From positions 1,116,001-1,180,000 of the forward strand of contig NZ_CP135922.1 of NCBI RefSeq assembly GCF_032399705.1: a stretch of DNA of 64,000 nucleotides, given 5' to 3'. Every line of letters starts with the position of its first letter. The first letter of the stretch is position 1. Both the position numbers and the translations under genes were made by a program. Source of the DNA: Paenibacillus sp. BIC5C1 (GTDB lineage: Bacteria > Bacillota > Bacilli > Paenibacillales > Paenibacillaceae). The notes under the pieces were generated by a model, which ran no database searches, was not told the origin of the DNA, and saw only the letters and a list, made by a program, of their open reading frames with translations. Below are positions 24,907-33,562 of the stretch, one piece after another.

Positions 24907-26898
24907 TTACTTCGTTACACTGCTCAGCTTGAAAGAGCCGTCGGTCAGCTTGTTTGTATTGGCAAAGTCTACGCCAGGTTTATTCGTTTCCGGGTCAATG
25001 ATCGCTATCGCGATATCATAGGTTCCGGCAGCAAGACCGGAGACCGGAATGGAATCGGTCAGGGTGTAGGTACCCGTTTTCCACGTGGTCAGATTAACGG
25101 TTGTTGTTTTCTTGGCCACCACGGTATTGCCGCTGCGAAGCTGAATTTCAACCGGCCAGGCAAACGGGAAGTGCTGTACGCCTTTATTCTCCACTTTAAT
25201 GGTTGTTGTCAATGTGTTTCCGCTAATGGTGGATGGGTGCGAGATTTCCTTCACCACAAAGTGGTAACCCATTCGTTTCTTGAGTGCATCGATATTGGCC
25301 TGTAAGGCATGATTCAGAGGAAGCGAGGCAGGGGAATTCGGACCCAACCAACTTGGTTTGCTAAGCTCCGTTTGACGTAACGTTTCCGTAAATCCGCTAC
25401 CGGTGGTTAATGCTGCAAGCATGCCGGAAGCTCCCCCGTAGAATTCGCCGCCTGAGATCCGTGTCTCCCAGAAGTTCGCATGTGCTGGCTGTTGTTGACC
25501 GATGTCATCCCAATAGCCATTCTGGGTGCCTGTGTACCAGCCCCAATCGGCATCGAAGCTGTCTTTATGTCCAAACACATCGTTGAACATGCCCATGACC
25601 ATGCCTTTATTATTGGTTTTGGCGAGGGCGATACTGCGCCGGATCAGAACCTGCATTTTGTCCTCTTTGCCGGCAAAAGCATCGATATAATGCTGGACAT
25701 ACTTGTTCGAGATGTCATTGGTAGGGAAAGCGCCTGTGTAATTGGTCTCCCCATTTGGTCCGACATAAGGCCATGTATGGAACTCGCCCCAGTGTCCGAG
25801 AGAACCGATCTGGACAAAGGCGACCGGACGATCATTGGTGTTGTATCTTGCGGCAATGGCCTCAATGGCTAATTTGTGGCGTTCTTGCAGATAGGTGGAG
25901 TTGTAGTTCGGAGAGAAGCCCATGTTGTTTCCCGCACCCATGCCTCCGGTGGTATCGTTGTATACGGTTCCCGGGGATTCACCGCGGGCAATCATGTCAT
26001 TGTAGAGCCAGTCGGGAATATCCCTGTGAGCCTGTCCTGTCGGGCTGTCCAGAATGAAGCGGAACACCACTTTGACGCCTTTACTTTTCCAGTAGGCAAA
26101 ATTGTTGGCGGCTTCAATTGCACTAAAATCATATGTGCCCTTGGTAGATTCAAGCTCCTTCCAAGTCACTCCGGCATATACGAGCCTGTGTGGCTGTGCA
26201 TAGGTTGTGCTCTTGGCTGAAGGCGCCCAGCCTTTGAATGGGTTGTTGAGTGGGCTGTCCAGCTCTACGGGATTCACCACGGTATTGTTCCCTGTACCGC
26301 CACCTGATCCAGCCGAGGTCAGAAGGTAAGCGGGCAGTGTTTGTCCAGCCGCGGGCAATCTCGATGTATCCGAGCTGTTGTCGATGTACCCGACTCGCAC
26401 TGTGCTGCCTGCACTGATTTGCAGTGTAGAGAGAGGAATAGCGACCTCTATGACGGTGGAGCTGCGATAGAATTGGGAGCTGGTCAACGTGCTGTTGAAG
26501 TTCCAGACCCAGTCGGTCCCGCTGCCGCCATAGCGGTATAACCCCGTATTTTCAAGCAGCCACTCCACTCCTGTAACTCCCCAGCCCGCAGCCTGGTAAC
26601 CGGTTGAAGTATTGTTATCGGTATTGATCCAGAAGTTGCCCATCGTTGTACTCAGACCAGAGCCTTGAATAAGCAGATAGAGGTTGGTTCCATCATTGGT
26701 CGCCTTGAGCGTCTGGGCAGTGCCGCTATTGGTGGTGAGAGCACTAACGCTGCTCCAGTCGCTGACATTGCCATCAATGGTGATGGTTGCAGCAGAGGCT
26801 TTGGGCAAGGCTCCCGCAGGCAATAGCAGAGTAATCATAAGGACAAAAGCCAAAAATAGTCCAAAGCTCCGCTTGCTTTGATCCAATAATCTTGTCAT
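24907..26898 (-). CDS. secreted DUF4832/DUF4874-type protein with N-terminal CBM9-like domain
   Basis: 663 residues from ATG 26898 with AGGAGG upstream. Signal peptide to about residue 37 (PKASAA). Residues ~38-195 form a CBM9/DOMON-like beta domain (ITIDGNVSDWSSVSAL, WINTDNNTSTGYQ, VEVAIPLSTL). A Gly-rich linker leads to a TIM-barrel-like region from ~210 (NPFKGWAPS, VTWKELESTKGTYDFSAIEAANN, VVFRFILDSP, VQIGSLGHWGEFHTWP), characteristic of DUF4832-type glycoside-hydrolase-like proteins. A C-terminal beta sandwich ends the protein. The Glu in GHWGEFHTW is a plausible catalytic residue. Substrate unknown. Divergent from a sugar ABC operon and flanked by the same operators. Confidence 0.82.
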   Translation of the reverse strand: MTRLLDQSKRSFGLFLAFVLMITLLLPAGALPKASAATITIDGNVSDWSSVSALTTNSGTAQTLKATNDGTNLYLLIQGSGLSTTMGNFWINTDNNTSTGYQAAGWGVTGVEWLLENTGLYRYGGSGTDWVWNFNSTLTSSQFYRSSTVIEVAIPLSTLQISAGSTVRVGYIDNSSDTSRLPAAGQTLPAYLLTSAGSGGGTGNNTVVNPVELDSPLNNPFKGWAPSAKSTTYAQPHRLVYAGVTWKELESTKGTYDFSAIEAANNFAYWKSKGVKVVFRFILDSPTGQAHRDIPDWLYNDMIARGESPGTVYNDTTGGMGAGNNMGFSPNYNSTYLQERHKLAIEAIAARYNTNDRPVAFVQIGSLGHWGEFHTWPYVGPNGETNYTGAFPTNDISNKYVQHYIDAFAGKEDKMQVLIRRSIALAKTNNKGMVMGMFNDVFGHKDSFDADWGWYTGTQNGYWDDIGQQQPAHANFWETRISGGEFYGGASGMLAALTTGSGFTETLRQTELSKPSWLGPNSPASLPLNHALQANIDALKKRMGYHFVVKEISHPSTISGNTLTTTIKVENKGVQHFPFAWPVEIQLRSGNTVVAKKTTTVNLTTWKTGTYTLTDSIPVSGLAAGTYDIAIAIIDPETNKPGVDFANTNKLTDGSFKLSSVTK

Positions 26899-27085
26899 GG
26901 TATTTCCTCCTGAATAATGGATTTTGAATGATAACTCGTTATGCCCACCCCGAATTTCTTTATGAGGGGAGAGTTAGGAGAGCTCAACTCCTTTCTAATC
27001 CACATGAAGTGGCGGGATATTGACGTTTTATGTGAGAGTCGTGGTAGTAATTGGGGGATAAACAATTGAAAAGATGTAATTTTAG

Positions 27086-27096
27086 TTTGCGGCAAA
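27086..27096. promoter_or_regulatory. LacI-type operator copy 1
   Basis: TTTGC-G-GCAAA, perfect 11-bp palindrome, about 40 bases downstream of the predicted start of the DUF4832 transcript. Confidence 0.72.
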
Positions 27097-27139
27097 AATA
27101 AAATGTGCTTTCAGTTCTTGGATTCCGTATCTAAATTGC

Positions 27140-27168
27140 ATTATAGGGGATGGATACAGGAGATTCAA
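27140..27168 (-). promoter_or_regulatory. promoter of the DUF4832 gene
   Basis: On the minus strand TTGAAT (27163-27168) and TATAAT (27140-27145) are 17 bases apart. Operator copies 1 and 2 lie on either side. Confidence 0.6.
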
Positions 27169-27262
27169 CAGATATTTTTCCAGAATTTATTGTGTTTTCT
27201 ATTGAAAATAAGCGTGTTTCATTGAATTTTGAACATGAGTATTGATAGATTTGAATATTATA

Positions 27263-27273
27263 TTTGCCGCAAA
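27263..27273. promoter_or_regulatory. LacI-type operator copy 2
   Basis: TTTGC-C-GCAAA within TATTTGCCGCAAATA, palindromic over 15 bases. It lies upstream of the minus-strand promoter. Confidence 0.75.
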
Positions 27274-27316
27274 TAAAAATGGATACAAATTAAAGTATAT
27301 GATAATACAACAAAAA

Positions 27317-27330
27317 TGTAAACGCTTAAT
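27317..27330. promoter_or_regulatory. possible CcpA cre site
   Basis: TGTAAACGCTTAAT matches the central part of the cre consensus but not its last CA. It lies between the two divergent promoters, where catabolite repression of the whole sugar locus would act. Weak on sequence alone. Confidence 0.3.
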
Positions 27331-27386
27331 TTATGATGAATAAAGAGTTATACTGTTTAGTAGTATGTAAAATACGCTGTAAATAT

Positions 27387-27397
27387 GTTGCCGCAAA
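27387..27397. promoter_or_regulatory. LacI-type operator copy 3 (one mismatch)
   Basis: GTTGC-C-GCAAA, one base off the palindrome, 27 bases upstream of the -35 box of the sugar operon promoter. Confidence 0.62.
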
Positions 27398-27423
27398 ATA
27401 ATTTAAAATTTAGCCAAAATCAA

Positions 27424-27452
27424 TTGACAAGGGATTAAAACTATTTTACTAT
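27424..27452 (+). promoter_or_regulatory. promoter of the sugar uptake operon
   Basis: Perfect -35 TTGACA (27424-27429) and TACTAT (27447-27452) with a 17-base spacer. Flanked by operator copies 3 and 4. Confidence 0.75.
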
Positions 27453-27507
27453 CGTTACATAGTCACAGTCCTGTTAGATTTCTTAACATCAAATTGGCTT
27501 CATGGCA

Positions 27508-27518
27508 TTTGCCGCAAA
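27508..27518. promoter_or_regulatory. LacI-type operator copy 4
   Basis: TTTGC-C-GCAAA within ATTTGCCGCAAAT, in the leader between promoter and ribosome binding site, 121 bases from copy 3. Suited to a loop over the promoter. Confidence 0.75.
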
Positions 27519-27543
27519 TTTACGAGCAACGGAGAGTGTAAGC

Positions 27544-28644
27544 ATGGGAAAGATAAAAATGGCTTTTATCGGTGTAGGAGACATGGGGTCACATCATTGC
27601 ATTGGTTTTGATTTGCTCGAGGATAGTGAGGTTCGTTATATCTGTGATATGAATGAAGCCAATGTGGCACGTACGCTGGCTGAACTTAAGAACAGTAATC
27701 CCACCATTGTTAGCGATTATCGTGAACTGCTTGCCAAGGAAGATTTGGATGCGGTGGTCATCAGTGTACCGAACTATTTGCATCGTGAAGTGGCAGTCGC
27801 TTTTCTGGAAGCGGGTAAGCATGTATTCCTGGAGAAACCGGTCGCCCATACCATTGAGGACTGTGATGCCATTATAGAAGCGGCTGAAGCCTCGGGACGG
27901 GTATTGCAGATCGGATTGGTTTATCGGTATTCGAATCTGTATCGCCGAATGGAGAAGGAATTGGAGAACGGGCGCCTTGGTGACGTGAAATTGATGTGGT
28001 GCAAGGAATTCCGTGACCCGTTCCCACCTGCGGATTGGTTCTATGACAAGACCAAGTCTGGGGGAGCGATTGTGGAGAAGGATTGTCATCACTTCGACAT
28101 TTTCAACTGGATGATCCAGGCGAAGCCTGTCCGCGTGTTTGCCTCTGGAGGCCAGCATGTCATGAAGCAAGGAGAGCCTAATCGAATTCAGAATTCATAC
28201 AGTCACTATCCGACGAAAGAAATTTCGGATACCTCCATCGTGGACCATGCCTTTATCACCATTGATTATGATAACGGCAGTAAGGCCAATCTCGGCCTGT
28301 GCATGTATTTGAAACCGCGCAATCTGATGGGAGAAGGGCTTGAGATTGGCCTGATCGGAGAGAACGGCGGCCAGATGGTGGCCCGTAATGACAAGACGAT
28401 TGATATCGTTGGCGGACAGGACTGGACGAAGGACCATCTGGAGATTGATGTGACGTCGGATTCCATTATGGGTGGACATACCGGTGGACAGACCCAACGC
28501 ATTGATTTTCTGAAATGTGTACAGGAAGGCAGACAGCCTTTTGCTAGTGCGCAGGTTGGTCGTAACGCGCTGCTTATTGCCCTGGCGGCAGAGAAATCTA
28601 TTTTGGAAGAACGGTACGTCTATTTAGAAGAAATTTCAGGCTGA
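27544..28644 (+). CDS. Gfo/Idh/MocA-family oxidoreductase
   Basis: 366 residues from ATG 27544 with GGAGAG at 27531-27536; an ATG at 27502 overlaps the operator and is rejected. N-terminal Rossmann motif MAFIGVGDMGSHH, conserved FLEKPVAHTIEDCD (the EKP catalytic-lysine motif, about 98-112) and the C-terminal substrate domain with GGAIVEKDCHHFDIFNWM, carrying the usual Asp and His residues. Acts in the cytoplasm on a sugar or its lactone/oxo derivative with NAD(P). First gene of the uptake operon, so it probably processes the imported sugar. Confidence 0.86.
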   Translation: MGKIKMAFIGVGDMGSHHCIGFDLLEDSEVRYICDMNEANVARTLAELKNSNPTIVSDYRELLAKEDLDAVVISVPNYLHREVAVAFLEAGKHVFLEKPVAHTIEDCDAIIEAAEASGRVLQIGLVYRYSNLYRRMEKELENGRLGDVKLMWCKEFRDPFPPADWFYDKTKSGGAIVEKDCHHFDIFNWMIQAKPVRVFASGGQHVMKQGEPNRIQNSYSHYPTKEISDTSIVDHAFITIDYDNGSKANLGLCMYLKPRNLMGEGLEIGLIGENGGQMVARNDKTIDIVGGQDWTKDHLEIDVTSDSIMGGHTGGQTQRIDFLKCVQEGRQPFASAQVGRNALLIALAAEKSILEERYVYLEEISG

Positions 28645-28655
28645 GGGGTGTCATC

Positions 28656-29546
28656 ATGAACAGGTTGAGAAAATATGACACACTGCTGTTTTTTCTCTTC
28701 ATTTTGCCTTGGATTATCGGATTTATTACCTTTTTCCTGTTTCCTTTCGGGACTTCGGTCTTCTACGCTTTTACGGATGCGAGACTTCCGGGAGCGACCA
28801 ACTTCAATTTTGTCGGTATTGATAATTTTACACACATGATGGATGATCCCATCTTCTTGAAAAGCTTGATGAACACGATGTTTTTCGTTGTATTCGGTGT
28901 TCCGATCGTAACGGCGGGTATGCTCGGTCTGGCGATGCTGCTTAATTTTAATGTCAAAGGTATTGCCTTGTTCCGCACCTTCTTCTATTTACCGACCCTG
29001 GTGCCCATTGTGGCAACGGTTATTATCTGGCGGCTGGTGTTCAACTCCGAATTCGGCATCCTGAACGCCGGACTTGGCGCGCTGGGTATAGGCAAAGTGG
29101 ACTGGATTGGCGGGGAGCACACGATCAAGCCGGTCATCATCATGCTTCAGGTCTGGATCTCGGGCAGTGGAGTACTGATCTTCCTGGCTGCACTGAAAAA
29201 TGTACCCCGACATTTGTATGAAGCTGCTGCCATTGACGGTGCAAGCGGGATTCGCCGATTTTTCCAAATTACGCTGCCGATGATCAGTCCTTCCATCCTG
29301 TTTGTCATCATTATTCAGACAATGTATAACTTTCAGATGTTTACGGAAGCACTGCTGCTATCCAAGGGTGGTCCGAACTACTCTGCGTATACGTTTGTCT
29401 ACAATATATACAAGTCGGCCTTTACCGATCTGAAATTCAGCATGGCGATGACGCAGTCGATTTTCCTGTTTGCCGTGATCTCGCTTGTCACCCTGATCCT
29501 GATGAAAGTATCCAACCGCTTTGTGTATTACGAGGGAGAACGATAG
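28656..29546 (+). CDS. sugar ABC transporter permease, MalF/UgpA type
   Basis: 296 residues, 12 bases after the previous stop with GAGGGGTG upstream. Six predicted membrane helices; the EAA loop reads YEAAAIDGASGIRRFFQITLPMISP (about 188-212), which docks to the ATPase. Typical carbohydrate uptake type I permease. Paired with the next gene. No ATPase gene is present, so a shared MsmX-type ATPase encoded elsewhere is likely. Confidence 0.9.
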   Translation: MNRLRKYDTLLFFLFILPWIIGFITFFLFPFGTSVFYAFTDARLPGATNFNFVGIDNFTHMMDDPIFLKSLMNTMFFVVFGVPIVTAGMLGLAMLLNFNVKGIALFRTFFYLPTLVPIVATVIIWRLVFNSEFGILNAGLGALGIGKVDWIGGEHTIKPVIIMLQVWISGSGVLIFLAALKNVPRHLYEAAAIDGASGIRRFFQITLPMISPSILFVIIIQTMYNFQMFTEALLLSKGGPNYSAYTFVYNIYKSAFTDLKFSMAMTQSIFLFAVISLVTLILMKVSNRFVYYEGER

Positions 29547-29558
29547 GAGGAGAGTTAC

Positions 29559-30392
29559 ATGAACAGCCGAAAAATAGCGGTAAAAGCGTCCCAATATACC
29601 ATGCTGATTGTAGCATTAATGCTGTTCGCAGGGCCTCTAGTATGGATGCTCTCGACCATGCTGAAAACCAAAGCGGAAACCTACAAGGTACCTCCAACCA
29701 TCCTGCCAGACACATTCAGTCTGGAAGCCTTTGAACGGTTGTTCGCTGTACAGCCGATGATGTGGCAGTGGATTCAGAACTCATTTATCATTTCCTTTTT
29801 TGTTGCGGCGGGAGCGGTGGTGTCCAGTTCACTTGTCGCTTACGGTTTCTCCCGTTTTGCAACGAAGTATCGGAATATTCTGTTCCCGGTCGTGCTTGTT
29901 ACCTTAATGATTCCTCCATCCATTATGATGATTCCCTCGTACGTCCTTTTTTCCAAGCTGAACTGGATTGACACCTGGTTGCCGCTCATTGTTCCAGCCT
30001 GGCTAGGAGGCGCCTATTATATCTTCCTGTTCCGACAGTTTTTCATGACCATTCCCCAGGAGCTGGATGAGGCTACATATCTCGATGGCGGCAATCGCTG
30101 GACGGTATATGCACGAGTCATTATGCCGCTGTCCAAACCTATTATTATGACGACCATTATTTTTGCCTTTGTGAATTCCTGGCTCGATTTTCTGGGGCCG
30201 TTCCTGTATATCAAAAACGCAGAAATGTTCACGCTGAGTGTGGGCTTGCAGCTGCTGATTGGTCAGACGAGCCAGGATTTGCCGGCGCTCGCTGCGGGTG
30301 CATTTATAAGTATTGTACCTATCGGTCTGCTGTATCTGTTTGCACAACGTTATATCGTCGAGGGGGTGGTGCTTACGGGCACCAAAGGGTAG
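29559..30392 (+). CDS. sugar ABC transporter permease, MalG/UgpE type
   Basis: 277 residues with GGAGGAG upstream, 12 bases after the preceding permease. Six helices and an EAA loop DEATYLDGGNRWTVYARVIMPLSKP (about 169-193), as in carbohydrate uptake type I inner-membrane subunits. The C-terminus ends LFAQRYIVEGVVLTGTKG, the family-typical tail. Forms the heterodimeric channel with the previous protein. Confidence 0.9.
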   Translation: MNSRKIAVKASQYTMLIVALMLFAGPLVWMLSTMLKTKAETYKVPPTILPDTFSLEAFERLFAVQPMMWQWIQNSFIISFFVAAGAVVSSSLVAYGFSRFATKYRNILFPVVLVTLMIPPSIMMIPSYVLFSKLNWIDTWLPLIVPAWLGGAYYIFLFRQFFMTIPQELDEATYLDGGNRWTVYARVIMPLSKPIIMTTIIFAFVNSWLDFLGPFLYIKNAEMFTLSVGLQLLIGQTSQDLPALAAGAFISIVPIGLLYLFAQRYIVEGVVLTGTKG

Positions 30393-30462
30393 AGTGGCTG
30401 CCTGCTTTCCGGTTTTCAGGTGAACAGGACTTATTGATAAGACTTAAAGGGGAGCTGTGTAT

Positions 30463-31806
30463 ATGAGAGCGAAGAGTAAACGGCTATTCAATGTATGGGC
30501 ACTTGTACTTGCTACAATGGTGGTGATCAGTGGATGTGGAAATGGGGGATCGTCCGAAAACGCCGACTCTTCTGGTTCAGGCAGCAGTCAGAGTGAACCT
30601 GTAACGATCACATACTCTCAATGGGGGACGGCAGAAGAGCTTCATCGTACACAGGAACTGCTGGATCAGTTCATGAAGGCCAATACCGATATTAAGGTCA
30701 AACTCGAAGGCAAGGATTGGGGCAGCTACTGGGACGGACTAACAGCGAATGCAGCTGGGGGCACACTTCCGGACGTGTTCAAAACGAGTTATGCATACGT
30801 GGAGAAATACGCCGAGCTGGGCATTTTCAAGGAATTGGACGGCTTGCTCGCGGAAAATCAGTTTGATCTGAACAATGTGGACAAAAGTCTGCTCGGCCTT
30901 CATCAATACCAGGGTAAACAAGTATCCCTACCTATCGATGCCAACGTCATCGTATGGTATTACAACAAAGCGATCTTTGAGAATGAAGCCACGAATCCTC
31001 ATAAAGCTCCCGTTCCATCGCTTGAGCCAACGTGGGATGAAATTACCGACATTGCAACCAAGCTGACGCTGGATAAGAACGGGAAAAGCGCAGACGAAGC
31101 GGGTTTTGACGCAGGAAACATTGTGCAGTGGGGCTTGTCCATTTCACCAGGGTCAACGATGGATTGGTTCCTGGAGCCGGAGTTGTGGTCCAACGGTGCG
31201 AAACTGGTGAATGACGATGGCTCCCTGGCACTTGAGACACCTGAAGCGATGGAAGTGCTGAACTATTTTATCGACTTGACCAAAAATAAAAAGATCAACA
31301 CCACACCTGCACAGATTGAAGGTTTGGGTGGACAGGTGAACCTTGCGATTACGACATCCAAAGTAGCGATGAATCCGGGTGGCAGCTGGAATACAACCAA
31401 CTACCAGGAGGCTGGTGTGGATTATGGTATCTCCTATTTGCCGAAATTCAAAACGAACCAAACCGTTGTTCAGCCAGCAGGTCTTGCCATCAGCTCCAAT
31501 ACAAAACATGAAGAGGCGGCTTACAAGCTGCTGGCTTGGCTGGCAGGTCCGGAAGGTCAGACAGAACTGGCGAAGCAGGGATACTCGATTCCGGCGAACA
31601 AGGCCGCAGCGGATGCTTATATTGCCACTGTAGGTGAAGATAATAAAATCTTCCTGGATGCGCAGCAGTATGGCATTGTATCTCCCTTTACAACCAAGAA
31701 AACCGATCTGGTCTGGACGTATGGTGAGCAATCACTCAAACTTCCGCTTGCCGGAGATGGTGATCTGAACGCAGCACTTAAGGATTTGGCCTCCAAGATG
31801 CAATAA
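30463..31806 (+). CDS. sugar ABC transporter substrate-binding lipoprotein (family 1)
   Basis: 447 residues from ATG 30463 (AAGGGGAG upstream; GTG 30457 is too close to it). Signal peptide with lipobox VISGC, a short Ser/Gly linker, then a family 1 extracellular binding fold: VTITYSQWGTAEELHRTQELLDQF, GTLPDVFKTSYAYVEKYAELGIFKELDGLL, YQGKQVSLPIDANVIVWYYNKAIF, and late KHEEAAYKLLAWLAGPEGQ. It captures a mono- or oligosaccharide for the two permeases before it. The substrate cannot be read from sequence. Confidence 0.9.
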   Translation: MRAKSKRLFNVWALVLATMVVISGCGNGGSSENADSSGSGSSQSEPVTITYSQWGTAEELHRTQELLDQFMKANTDIKVKLEGKDWGSYWDGLTANAAGGTLPDVFKTSYAYVEKYAELGIFKELDGLLAENQFDLNNVDKSLLGLHQYQGKQVSLPIDANVIVWYYNKAIFENEATNPHKAPVPSLEPTWDEITDIATKLTLDKNGKSADEAGFDAGNIVQWGLSISPGSTMDWFLEPELWSNGAKLVNDDGSLALETPEAMEVLNYFIDLTKNKKINTTPAQIEGLGGQVNLAITTSKVAMNPGGSWNTTNYQEAGVDYGISYLPKFKTNQTVVQPAGLAISSNTKHEEAAYKLLAWLAGPEGQTELAKQGYSIPANKAAADAYIATVGEDNKIFLDAQQYGIVSPFTTKKTDLVWTYGEQSLKLPLAGDGDLNAALKDLASKMQ

Positions 31807-31842
31807 GCAGATATAGAGGTGACAATGCTTCATACGTTTTCA

Positions 31843-31907
31843 TAAAAGAATTAAAATTGCGGCAGTTATGGGGGACAGCAAGCTCCCCGACTGCCGCTAT
31901 TCTTTTA
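31843..31907 (+). terminator. terminator of the sugar uptake operon
   Basis: GCGGCAGT (31859-31866) pairs with ACTGCCGC (31890-31897), with inner GGGG/CCCC and an outer AAAAGAAT/ATTCTTTT, then TTTTA. Separates the operon from lacI. Confidence 0.78.
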
Positions 31908-31935
31908 TAAAAGACTGCTCCCGTGCACCATTTCA

Positions 31936-31964
31936 TTGACTTCTGGCCAGTAGAAATATAGAAT
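31936..31964 (+). promoter_or_regulatory. lacI promoter
   Basis: TTGACT (31936-31941) and TAGAAT (31959-31964) with a 17-base spacer. The operator copy 5 starts 5 bases after the -10 box. Confidence 0.68.
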
Positions 31965-31968
31965 TATA

Positions 31969-31979
31969 TTTGCCGCAAA
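31969..31979. promoter_or_regulatory. LacI-type operator copy 5 (autoregulation)
   Basis: TTTGC-C-GCAAA within ATTTGCCGCAAAT, at the predicted transcription start of lacI. Confidence 0.75.
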
Positions 31980-32057
31980 TTTGTGCTTGCTAAGATGAAA
32001 TTGCCCCAATACGAATGGGGTTTAAATACATAGGTAGAGGAAAGGTGGGGACTTCAC

Positions 32058-33086
32058 ATGGCAAAATTGAAGGATATTGCAGACCGCGTTGGTGTATCGA
32101 TCTCTACCGTTTCACGTGTGATGAAGAACGATGTCAATCGATCGGTCAGCGATGAAACCCGCAAAAAAATATGGGACACCGCTGAGGAACTGGGCTACCG
32201 TTCACAGCGTCCGGCCAAGAAGAAAAAGGTTCAGCCCAAGACGGCATATGCGATTGGCTGTGTGGTAGCCATTCCCCAAAATAAATACAACAGTCCGTAT
32301 TTTTCTGTCATTATGGAAGGCATTGAGAAGCAGCTTGCTGAAGCGGGCATGCGTCTGGAATTTGTGTACAGCATCGAAAATGACGGGGATATTGTACAGC
32401 TGCAGTCTCTGGTGAAGGAACATCAGATTGATGGCATGATTGTGGTGGAACGGATTGATCCGGAAGCCTATCGCTGGCTTAAGACCAATGTACGGACTGT
32501 TGTGGGTGTGGATATTACGGACCCGGATATTCCGGTCGTCGGTTATGATCGTGAAGAGGCTGCGAGGGAAGCAACGAATCATCTGATTGCCCAAGGGCAT
32601 CGGATCATTGCCTACATTGGCGGAGCAGAATTCAAGAATGATTTTCTGGAGGAAAAACGATTTCTTGGTTATCGGCGTGCCATGACTGATGCGGGATTAC
32701 CTATTGATAATGATTGGGTGATCGATGTGAAATGGGATGTTTCGCTAAGTTATGAATTGACCAAGCAGGCATTTACCAATAATGCGAACAGACCTACGGC
32801 CATCTTTGCAGCCAGTGATATGATGGCGATTGCGGCCATGCGTGCTGCAACCGAACAGGGGCTCCGCATTCCGGAGGATATTGCCTTTTTTGGGGTAGAT
32901 AATATTGAAATATCCGAATTCACCTCTCCACCGCTATCGACCATCCATGTACCCAAGCTGGAGATGGGCATGTTCGCGGTGAAACAGCTGCTCGATTATC
33001 TGGATCATTCGTATGAAGTGGCAGTCAAAATGATCGTACCGTACCGCTGTATATTCCGCCAGTCTTCCAATGGCAAAATAAAATAG
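32058..33086 (+). CDS. LacI-family transcriptional regulator of the sugar regulon
   Basis: 342 residues. N-terminal helix-turn-helix LKDIADRVGVSISTVSRVMKN (about 3-23), hinge near 45-60, then the two-lobed effector-binding domain (IGCVVAIPQNKYNSPYFSVIMEGIEKQL, GHRIIAYIGGAEFKNDFLEEKRFLGYRRAM, RPTAIFAASDMMAIAAMRA, STIHVPKLEMGMFAVKQLL). It follows the uptake operon and has its own operator. LacI proteins usually bind palindromes of about this size with a central C/G step, so it is the natural ligand for the five TTTGC-N-GCAAA copies (inference). Confidence 0.9.
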   Translation: MAKLKDIADRVGVSISTVSRVMKNDVNRSVSDETRKKIWDTAEELGYRSQRPAKKKKVQPKTAYAIGCVVAIPQNKYNSPYFSVIMEGIEKQLAEAGMRLEFVYSIENDGDIVQLQSLVKEHQIDGMIVVERIDPEAYRWLKTNVRTVVGVDITDPDIPVVGYDREEAAREATNHLIAQGHRIIAYIGGAEFKNDFLEEKRFLGYRRAMTDAGLPIDNDWVIDVKWDVSLSYELTKQAFTNNANRPTAIFAASDMMAIAAMRAATEQGLRIPEDIAFFGVDNIEISEFTSPPLSTIHVPKLEMGMFAVKQLLDYLDHSYEVAVKMIVPYRCIFRQSSNGKIK

Positions 33087-33098
33087 CTTTTAACCAAA

Positions 33099-33136
33099 GA
33101 GTTCCCTTGTCCAGATTTGGACGAAGGGAACTTTTT
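33099..33136. terminator. terminator between convergent lacI and arr genes
   Basis: AGTTCCCTTGTCC pairs with GGAC(G)AAGGGAACT around a 6-base loop, followed by TTTT on the plus strand. Confidence 0.82.
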
Positions 33137-33145
33137 GGTTAAGAA

Positions 33146-33562
33146 TTAATCGTAGATCACATTTTTCCCTTCATCACTTAATTTTTTTAAAGATGTGAGC
33201 ATATGATTTATCTCTTCATCGGAGTGTCTTTCCCATGAAGCTAATTCAGCTACTATTTTTAGAGGTGATTTAGATCTGTATGAGCGTGTTGGGTTGCCGG
33301 GGAATTTTTTATCAGTTAAGTTAGGATCATTTTCAAAATCTCCTAATGGTTCTACAATGTAGATTCTTTCTTTGGCGTTCGTTTTTGCTAATTCAGCACC
33401 CCACTTGGCAGCATTTAGTGTTCCCGTAAAGTAAATATAGTTAGATTTTTTATCTTGGTAATTGGATAAGTATTGCGGTTCTAATAAATCTCCAATGTTC
33501 AGTTCTGCTTTAGTACCATGAAAAAAAGGGCCATTATCTAAGACATTTTTTGGATCATCCAT
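33146..33562 (-). CDS. arr: NAD+--rifampin ADP-ribosyltransferase (Arr)
   Basis: 138 residues from ATG 33562 with AGAGGTG upstream; a longer frame exists but its extension is not protein-like. The sequence has the Arr pattern throughout: FFHGTKAELNIGDLLEPQY, NYIYFTGTLNAAKWGAELA, RIYIVEPLGDFENDPNLTDKK, FPGNPTRSYRSKSPLKIVAEL. Length equals the family norm of about 140. Arr enzymes inactivate rifamycins by ADP-ribosylating the ansa-chain hydroxyl group. It is a single-gene unit, moderately AT-rich relative to its neighbours, consistent with but not proof of transfer. Confidence 0.88.
   Translation of the reverse strand: MDDPKNVLDNGPFFHGTKAELNIGDLLEPQYLSNYQDKKSNYIYFTGTLNAAKWGAELAKTNAKERIYIVEPLGDFENDPNLTDKKFPGNPTRSYRSKSPLKIVAELASWERHSDEEINHMLTSLKKLSDEGKNVIYD

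Noticed and set aside
24856..26541. Several long plus-strand frames antisense to the DUF4832 gene
   Set aside because: Shadows of a gene with signal peptide, ribosome binding site and terminator.
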